From: JAABRU01 sp050180235 | Lineage (GTDB): Bacteria > Desulfobacterota > Desulfobacteria > Desulfobacterales > Desulfococcaceae | NCBI GenBank assembly: GCA_050180235.1 | Contig: JBFXEJ010000001.1 | Coordinates: 85,847-149,846 of the forward strand | Direction: 5' to 3' | Length of the DNA stretch: 64,000 nucleotides | Shown here: positions 58,525 to 64,000 of the stretch, one piece after another | How positions within the stretch are numbered: the stretch's first letter is position 1 | Layout of the letters: each line of letters opens with the position of its first letter | Translations under genes and position numbers: made by a program | Notes under the pieces: generated by a model | Seen by the model: the letters and a program-made list of their open reading frames with translations, nothing else | Databases searched by the model: none | What the model was told of the DNA's origin: nothing

Positions 58525-60144
58525 ATGAATACAACTGTCAATGTCGGTGTTATCGGTTCCGGGTACTGGGGAAAAAATCTTGTTCGCAACTTTTATCAGA
58601 TTGGAGCCCTCCGACTGATCTGCGACAAGAATGAAAGTCTGCTTGAACAGTTCAAAAAGCAGTATCCGGATGTGGATGTGTGCATGGCACTGGGGGAAAT
58701 GCTGAAACGGGAAGACATACAGGCCATTGTTATTGCCACGCCTGCTGAAACCCATTTCACGCTGGCACGGGAAGCGCTTCTGGCCGGAAAGCATGTCTTT
58801 GTTGAAAAACCCATTGCATTGCATGAAAATGAGGGGAAAATACTGGCAGATATTGCTGAACAGAACCGATTGATCCTGATGGTTGGGCATGTGCTTCAAT
58901 ATCATCCGGCTGTAATAAAACTGAAAGAACTTATTGATACCGGCTATCTGGGAAAAATCCGCTATCTTTATTCCAACCGCCTCAATATCGGCAAAATCCG
59001 GGCTGAGGAGAATATCCTCTGGAGTTTTGCTCCTCATGACATTTCGGTGATTCTGATGCTCCTCGGAGAAATGCCGGAAAAAATTTATGCCTCCGGAGGC
59101 GCATATCTTCAGCAGCATATTCCTGATACCACACTGACAATTCTGGATTTCCCAGGGGGAGTGAAAGCCCATATCTTTGTTTCCTGGCTTCATCCTTTCA
59201 AAGAGCAGAAACTGATTGTTGTGGGGGATGAAAAAATGGCGGTTTTCGATGATATGAGCCAGCAGAAACTGACAGTTTTTCCCCATAAAATAAAATGGCT
59301 GGATCGAATTCCCGTTGCCTCAAAAGCCGAAGCCGAAATTATCCACACAGATACGCAGGAACCGCTCAGATCTGAATGCCAGCATTTTCTTCATTGCATT
59401 GTCCGCGGAGAAAAACCGCACACAGACGGAAAAGAGGGGCTTCGGGTGCTGCATGTTCTACAGGCATCACAGGAGGCCATAGATCGGAATGCGGAAAGTA
59501 GCCACATAAAAAAACCTTCAGATTTCTCCGGCAGACAATCTGCGGATATTCAGCCCGCGGAAAGAGATTTTTTTGTCCATGAATCCGCATATACAGATGA
59601 AAATACCATAATTGGCACTGGCACAAAAATATGGCATTTCTCCCATATTCTCCCGGGTTCATCTATTGGGGACAATTGCAATATTGGTCAGAATGTGGTA
59701 ATCGGGCCGGATGCGGTAATTGGCAATGGATGCAAAATACAGAACAATGTCAGCGTGTACAAAGGTGTCAGTCTGGAAGACAATGTGTTCTGCGGACCTT
59801 CCATGGTTTTTACCAATGTGTATGATCCCAGAGCGGAAATTCGCAAAATGGATGAACTGCGCCCCACTCTGGTCAAAAAAGGCGCCAGTATCGGAGCCAA
59901 TGCCACAATTGTCTGCGGAGTGACAATCGGAACATATGCCTTTGTCGGTGCAGGTGCTGTAGTGGCAAAAGATGTGCCTGATTATGCACTGGTAATTGGC
60001 AATCCTGCCCGTCAGACCGGCTGGGTGTGCAGATGCGGAAAACGGCTTTCGGATGATCTCAGGTGTCTGTCTTGCAAAACGGAATTTGCAAAATCCGGAG
60101 ATGGAATACAGGAAAAAAACAGAGAATTCCCTCATTCTTCATAA
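58525..60144 (+). CDS. Gfo/Idh/MocA dehydrogenase fused to a left-handed beta-helix N-acetyltransferase
   Basis: This 539-residue fusion has an NAD(P)-dependent sugar dehydrogenase at 1-320 (NVGVIGSGYWGKNLVRNF; catalytic Lys in VFVEKPIAL; SFAPHDISVI). It also has a WbpD/WlbB-like hexapeptide acyltransferase at about 345-510 (FVHESAYTDENTIIGTGTKI, FTNVYDPRAEI, IGANATIVCGVTIGTYAFVG) and a C-terminal zinc-ribbon-like end (WVCRCGKRLSDDLRCLSCKTEF). Homologues of the two halves make UDP-diacetamido sugars of the 2,3-diamino-uronate type; the aminotransferase that acts between them is absent here. ATG 58525 follows GGAGGT; ATG 58513 is too close to it. It precedes surface polysaccharide genes on the opposite strand, and its 3' end overlaps the GT-C/TPR gene by 13 bases. 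Confidence 0.88.
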   Translation: MNTTVNVGVIGSGYWGKNLVRNFYQIGALRLICDKNESLLEQFKKQYPDVDVCMALGEMLKREDIQAIVIATPAETHFTLAREALLAGKHVFVEKPIALHENEGKILADIAEQNRLILMVGHVLQYHPAVIKLKELIDTGYLGKIRYLYSNRLNIGKIRAEENILWSFAPHDISVILMLLGEMPEKIYASGGAYLQQHIPDTTLTILDFPGGVKAHIFVSWLHPFKEQKLIVVGDEKMAVFDDMSQQKLTVFPHKIKWLDRIPVASKAEAEIIHTDTQEPLRSECQHFLHCIVRGEKPHTDGKEGLRVLHVLQASQEAIDRNAESSHIKKPSDFSGRQSADIQPAERDFFVHESAYTDENTIIGTGTKIWHFSHILPGSSIGDNCNIGQNVVIGPDAVIGNGCKIQNNVSVYKGVSLEDNVFCGPSMVFTNVYDPRAEIRKMDELRPTLVKKGASIGANATIVCGVTIGTYAFVGAGAVVAKDVPDYALVIGNPARQTGWVCRCGKRLSDDLRCLSCKTEFAKSGDGIQEKNREFPHSS

Positions 60145-62252
60145 GAATATGCTGAAATTGCTTTCGCGTATTCTTCCAGTTTCTGGCTGACGATCTCAGC
60201 CAGAAGTTTTTTGTCCACCGGCACAAAAAGAGCATTGGATTCAGGGTAAGCCAGTTCATTTTTTATTTGGGCAATGCTGAAGGAAGACAGCAGATGGTTC
60301 ATATAGAATTCCGTATTCTGTGGATTCCTATTTTTTATATTATTTTCAATGAGTTTGAATACAGACAGAATTTCTTTTGGATCCATGCGGTATGCTTTTT
60401 TCAGATATATATCAGCAGGAGAATATTTTTCCTGCATACTCAGAGAAACTCCGGTATTAAAAATTGCCTCCCAGTAATCCGGGTCTTTTTCTAAAGCCTT
60501 TTTGAGGTATAGAAAAGCCTGTTCCGGATTTCCGGTATTCAGATATACCAGACCGGCAATATTGAGATATTTTTTATGATTAAGCGGATTGTAACTGCCG
60601 AGTTCTGAAATCAATATGTCTGTCTGCTCCCGGGCTTTTTGCCATAATCTGTTTTTCGTCAGTATCAAAATCAGATTGTAACGGGTATCTTTTTCTATGT
60701 AATCAGTACATTGTGCGATAATTCTCAGGGAAAGTTCTTCTGCCTTGTCATATTCTTTCTTTATCCCATAGATTACAGCAATATTACTTAAAATCTCTGT
60801 TTTGCAATTGGTTTTTTTATGGCTTTGAAGTTGCAATGCCTTTTCAGAAAAAGAAAGAGCCTTATCTAAGTCCCCTGATTTTATAAAAAATGAAACCAGA
60901 TTTGTTAATGGACGTTCCTGATTTGGAGCTTTTTCCATCGCATCTTCCCACAAAGACTTTTGTGTTGCCCATGCCATATTCCTTATATAGGTTCCGTATC
61001 CGAACAACATCACCAGAACTGTCAGAAAAGATACAATAACCCGGTATATCACAGAATTCTGTGTATCATAATAATCAATGATTTTTTTGCAGCCTGCGGC
61101 TATGGGAAGAAAGAGAAAAAAGGATGGCAGATAATTCCGGTGTTCAAAAAACAGTTCCAGCGGAAGCACGGTTGATTCCACCAGATGTCCGGTAAAATAA
61201 AACAGTATGGCAAAAGAAAGAAGCGGTCTTTTTCTGATGCTGACAAGTCCTAAAATGATTATCATGATGACAAGGACTATGGCAGGCAATGTTGTCCAGG
61301 GTTCAAACAGGGATACGGAAAGGGCCACTTCATGTTCCACAGAAAGCCGATCCGCAATGGGATAAAATATCTGTGTAAGGTAATAAAGAAGAATCCGGGG
61401 CTGGGTCATCAGGCGTTCTGTAAGTGTAAAATCCCGCTTTTCATAAAGTGCCAACCCGGCAAGAATATTTTCCCACATGAAATAACAGATAATCAGGATC
61501 ACAATAAAAACTGTAAAAACAGCCGATACGGATTTGCGGGAAAGCAGGCTATTTTTGGACAGACTGATTTTTTGAAAAAAAATGATTTCCGTGAGAAGCA
61601 GAGCGGCAGGGAGAGTGATGGCATTTTCTTTTGAGGCCACAGCACAAAAAAAACTGAATGCAGTACCTGTCAAAAAAAATAAACGAAATGAAACTGCTTT
61701 GGCGAATTTTGATTTTATATACAGAAAAATACTGAGAATATAAAACATGGCTGACAGGGATGTCATACGCTGCACAATATAGGTCACCGCCTGGGTCTGT
61801 ATCGGATTGACTGCCCATAAAACGGAACTAAGTGCTGCGATGAAATATCTGTCTTTATATCCGGACCTTATATTCGGACTGTCAAGCAATTTTAACGATG
61901 CAAGATAAAGAAAAAATGCTGTACAAATATGGATAGCAGTATTTACGATATGATATCCGAATACATTATCTCTGCTAAAGTACCAGTTTATCGCTATTGT
62001 CATACATGCCAATGGCCGATATAGCTTTTTATCCCCATAAAAGGAAGATGAATAAAATGTTTGATGCAATGAAGTTAGATCTATGGAGTTTATTTGGATA
62101 TGGGAATTTTCGATGATATTATGATAATCATCCAGATGCCATTCAGCATGGAAAGAATTGCTATAAGCTGTTATAATTAAAATTATAAAAAAAATAAATA
62201 TGGTAATATTTCTGATATTGTTCTCTCTGATATGCTTCACAGCAGTAATCAT
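60132..62252 (-). CDS. Multi-pass membrane GT-C-like protein with TPR repeats (TMTC-like)
   Basis: This 706-residue protein begins with a membrane helix (NITIFIFFIILIITAYSNSF) and a loop with the acidic pair WHLDDYHNI, typical of GT-C glycosyltransferases that use lipid-linked sugars. About ten more membrane helices follow to residue 430. The C-terminal 270 residues form TPR units (LTNLVSFFIKSGDLDKALSF, IFNTGVSLSMQEKYSPADIY). This order resembles TMTC proteins and PMT-like enzymes. Substrate and product are unknown. The end overlaps the end of the dehydrogenase-acetyltransferase gene on the other strand. AGGAATTATTATA is a weak ribosome-binding site. Confidence 0.8.
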   Translation of the reverse strand: MITAVKHIRENNIRNITIFIFFIILIITAYSNSFHAEWHLDDYHNIIENSHIQINSIDLTSLHQTFYSSSFYGDKKLYRPLACMTIAINWYFSRDNVFGYHIVNTAIHICTAFFLYLASLKLLDSPNIRSGYKDRYFIAALSSVLWAVNPIQTQAVTYIVQRMTSLSAMFYILSIFLYIKSKFAKAVSFRLFFLTGTAFSFFCAVASKENAITLPAALLLTEIIFFQKISLSKNSLLSRKSVSAVFTVFIVILIICYFMWENILAGLALYEKRDFTLTERLMTQPRILLYYLTQIFYPIADRLSVEHEVALSVSLFEPWTTLPAIVLVIMIIILGLVSIRKRPLLSFAILFYFTGHLVESTVLPLELFFEHRNYLPSFFLFLPIAAGCKKIIDYYDTQNSVIYRVIVSFLTVLVMLFGYGTYIRNMAWATQKSLWEDAMEKAPNQERPLTNLVSFFIKSGDLDKALSFSEKALQLQSHKKTNCKTEILSNIAVIYGIKKEYDKAEELSLRIIAQCTDYIEKDTRYNLILILTKNRLWQKAREQTDILISELGSYNPLNHKKYLNIAGLVYLNTGNPEQAFLYLKKALEKDPDYWEAIFNTGVSLSMQEKYSPADIYLKKAYRMDPKEILSVFKLIENNIKNRNPQNTEFYMNHLLSSFSIAQIKNELAYPESNALFVPVDKKLLAEIVSQKLEEYAKAISAYSYEE

Positions 62253-62582
62253 TTTATAATAATTCCTTTCTGAAGAATTGTCCGGCAGTTGGAGCTTTGA
62301 TCTGCCGAATTATATATACTATAACGTGAGTTCGATGAGTTATAGTTAAAAATCAACATATTAGGCCGTGTTGATATTTCAGAGCCAGATTCAATAAAAT
62401 CAAATGGTTATACCAATCCGATCATTTCTGATATGGAAGAAAAATCAGATGGTTATAGTAAATGTCAACAGAACCTAGTATGTCAGCAAATTTCGTGCCA
62501 AACATGAAATTATAAATATGTGCTGATATTTTAATCTGTTACTCTTTTAAGAATGTTTGTCTCTTAACCCCTTAATTTGATA
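62253..62582. other. AT-rich gap enclosing most of an inverted-repeat element
   Basis: No gene was found. The gap is bounded at 62322 by TAACGTGAGTTCGATGAGTT, whose inverse lies at 62610-62628 inside the end of the next gene. The inside is AT-rich and noncoding. Confidence 0.6.
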
Positions 62583-62628
62583 TTAACAATCTGTAATAAA
62601 TGATAAAAAACTCGTCGAACTCACGTTA
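62322..62628. repeat. Element with TAACGTGAGTTCGAYGAGTT ends
   Basis: The left end TAACGTGAGTTCGATGAGTT and the right end, reversed, TAACGTGAGTTCGACGAGTT are 19/20 identical, 307 bases apart overall. The right end provides the last codons and stop region of the acyltransferase gene. No transposase frame is inside and no target duplication was seen. Confidence 0.7.
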
Positions 62629-63203
62629 CTGTAATCTTTTCCTGTATATGGTGTTTTTTCTCTTATGACACGGCAGGGATTTCCCCCAGCAATCACATTT
62701 GATGGCACATCATGGGTGACAACAGAACTGGCGCCTATAATCACATTGCTTCCGATTGTAATACCCGGCATTACAACAGTGTTCATCCCCAGCCAGACAT
62801 TGTCTCCGATCACAATGGGAGAACATGGAACATGAATGTCATAATCTTCCATTGAATGATTTGCACTGATCAGTCCGACACCCGGTCCCATACGGACATT
62901 ATGGCCGACAGAAATTCCGTTGCGGGCCTGGATATAACAGCCTCCTGTCATGCCCAGTGCGCTTCGATTTCCCAATGAGACATTTTTGTGGTAAAGTATC
63001 CGCGATGTAAAATGAACCGGCCAGGGAACCCCTCCGTTAATCCGAAACACCTTCTGCGGAAGAAAAAAATACAACTGATAAATCAGGGGAACCCCCTTTG
63101 CTTTGGGGTAAAACCATTTTAGCCAGAAAAACATGGGCCAAAACCGTTCAAAATACTCAATACGGTCTTTGAGCATATCATTTGTTATCTGTGTTTTCAT
63201 CAT
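62583..63203 (-). CDS. Hexapeptide-repeat acyltransferase (WbbJ/CysE-like)
   Basis: This 206-residue protein has a hydrophobic N terminus and a left-handed beta-helix from about 90 to 185 (ALGMTGGCYIQARNGISVG, SPIVIGDNVWLGMNTVVMPG, TIGSNVIIGASSVVTHDVPS). It carries the catalytic-type His in LISANHSMEDYD and the final VIAGGNPCRVIREK. It probably acetylates a sugar of a surface polysaccharide. It overlaps the GT2 gene by 4 bases. Its last 14 residues (NVSSTSFLSFITDC) come from the repeat ending at 62628, so the natural C terminus has been replaced. Confidence 0.85.
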   Translation of the reverse strand: MMKTQITNDMLKDRIEYFERFWPMFFWLKWFYPKAKGVPLIYQLYFFLPQKVFRINGGVPWPVHFTSRILYHKNVSLGNRSALGMTGGCYIQARNGISVGHNVRMGPGVGLISANHSMEDYDIHVPCSPIVIGDNVWLGMNTVVMPGITIGSNVIIGASSVVTHDVPSNVIAGGNPCRVIREKTPYTGKDYSNVSSTSFLSFITDC

Positions 63204-64000
63204 TTTAAATCTTTGTTTGACTCCATATCAAACCACATGCCAAAAAGTATAAACAGGGCCGCACTCATAAAAGAAAAAAAAGCGGCCAGTGCATTAATCG
63301 ATGGAATCACTCCCACCGTTCCCCAGCGGTAAAACACCCTTGCAAAGAGAAGAACAGTGGACAGAGAAAAAAAACCTCCAAATGCATAGAAAAATATCAG
63401 AGGATGAAAATCCCGGATAATGTATTTTTCCTTCATTCTCCAGAAAAACATTCTGATCAAAAGCCATCCTATGGTAAATATGACTTTCCGGATATGGATT
63501 CCGGATTTTTCCCCTATATTGTACACAGGTTCCACAGCTACATCTTTCACTCTGAAATTATACACATTCAGACGGATCAGAAGATCATTGGGCTGCCCGT
63601 AGCGTTTGTACATCCTGTCCCAGTCAATGGCATGAAGAGCCCTGGTGCCGATCACTGTGTATCCGGACTGTGAATCCGCAATATGCCAGTAACCGGACGC
63701 TATTTTTGTCAGAAGGGAAAGAAAGGCATTGCCGAAATATCTTACTTTCGGAATTTTGTTATAGGCTTCTCCTGTCACCAGACGGTTTCCTTTGGAATAA
63801 TCATACCCGTCTTCTGCCACCGGATTGAGCAGTATCGGCAGATCTCTGGGATCCATCTGACCGTCTCCGGCCATGACAACAGCCATGTCAACGTGATTGT
63901 CCCTAGCCCATTTGTAACCGGATGCAATGGCTCCGCCGACACCCTGGTTTGCTTCATGTTTAATCAGTATTATTTTATCATTTTTTTCCCGGTATGCTTT
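63200..64000 (-). CDS. Family 2 glycosyltransferase, partial (continues beyond the right edge)
   Basis: The reading frame is open to the window edge and lacks its start. The visible 266 codons include NQGVGGAIASGYKWARDN, the DxD-type region VVMAGDGQMDPRDLPIL and the GT2 motif GYTVIGTRALHAIDW. Two membrane helices follow (LIFFYAFGGFFSLSTVLLF and FFSFMSAALFILFGMWF). This is the layout of DPM1/GtrB-like polyprenyl-phosphate glycosyltransferases. A lipid-linked sugar made by it could feed a GT-C enzyme such as the one at 60132, an inference from context. It overlaps the acyltransferase gene by 4 bases. Confidence 0.88.
   Translation of the reverse strand, partial: KAYREKNDKIILIKHEANQGVGGAIASGYKWARDNHVDMAVVMAGDGQMDPRDLPILLNPVAEDGYDYSKGNRLVTGEAYNKIPKVRYFGNAFLSLLTKIASGYWHIADSQSGYTVIGTRALHAIDWDRMYKRYGQPNDLLIRLNVYNFRVKDVAVEPVYNIGEKSGIHIRKVIFTIGWLLIRMFFWRMKEKYIIRDFHPLIFFYAFGGFFSLSTVLLFARVFYRWGTVGVIPSINALAAFFSFMSAALFILFGMWFDMESNKDLK

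Noticed and set aside
1..64000. CRISPR array, rRNA or tRNA genes
   Set aside because: No regular repeat-spacer series and no tRNA cloverleaf or rRNA signature was found by reading; short tracts at 20-85 and 23535-23612 are not CRISPR-like.

Overview
The window looks like chromosome of a sulfate-reducing, fatty-acid-oxidising member of the Desulfobacterota, most like the Desulfonema/Desulfobacteraceae group. This is an inference from gene content, not from a marker gene. It rests on a membrane Fe-S oxidoreductase linked to EtfBA, a second EtfBA pair, an acyl-CoA dehydrogenase, an AMP-forming and an ADP-forming acyl-CoA ligase, MobB, a CooT/DUF3842 pair, a CbiR-like cobamide enzyme and a UGA-containing selenoprotein gene. 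GC content is moderate by eye. No rRNA, tRNA or CRISPR array was found.

Layout. 1-6.5 kb: a solitary GspF gene, a long gap with a candidate small RNA and an orphan c-di-GMP-I type riboswitch, a cyclase-family hydrolase, and pabA plus a pabB-pabC fusion. 6.5-17 kb: an ankyrin/SH3 lipoprotein, a CHASE2 adenylate cyclase, a repeat-packed gap, and a 1888-residue secreted gingipain-type protease with a 14-unit WG propeller and a dockerin. 17-21.5 kb: accessory DNA with a VapBC pair, a hicAB pair broken in both genes, an Rpn-like nuclease, an IS630 copy inserted into a MITE, and a DUF3782-like nuclease. 21.6-28.3 kb: etfA, etfB and the Fe-S oxidoreductase on the minus strand and a fadD-type ligase on the plus strand, each preceded by a matching FadR-like palindrome, so the region reads as a fatty-acid regulon. 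28.3-31.3 kb: displaced RHS C-terminal cassettes with small membrane proteins that may be immunity proteins. 31.5-43.6 kb: SPFH protein, MFS transporter, acyl-CoA dehydrogenase, AAA/nuclease protein, adenine methyltransferase, second etfBA, a small nuclease-like protein and a second Rpn-like nuclease. 43.8-49.7 kb: zinc-ribbon protein, BepA-like protease, parA-parB, a RelE-type toxin-antitoxin pair, DUF3842-cooT. 50-58.5 kb: nadE, an Rpn gene split by a MITE, cbiR, a 53-codon selenoprotein gene coupled to mobB, an ADP-forming acyl-CoA ligase and a small exported protein. 58.5-64 kb: surface polysaccharide genes (dehydrogenase-acetyltransferase fusion, membrane GT-C/TPR protein, hexapeptide acyltransferase, GT2 running off the edge).

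The most notable observations are the mobB-linked selenoprotein with a SECIS-like hairpin; a MITE family with GGTAGTGGG ends and exact 8-bp target duplications at three sites, one of them itself hit by an IS630 element; and two FadR-like operators tying the ETF/Fe-S operon to the acyl-CoA ligase. Intergenic DNA is crowded with several other inverted-repeat families.
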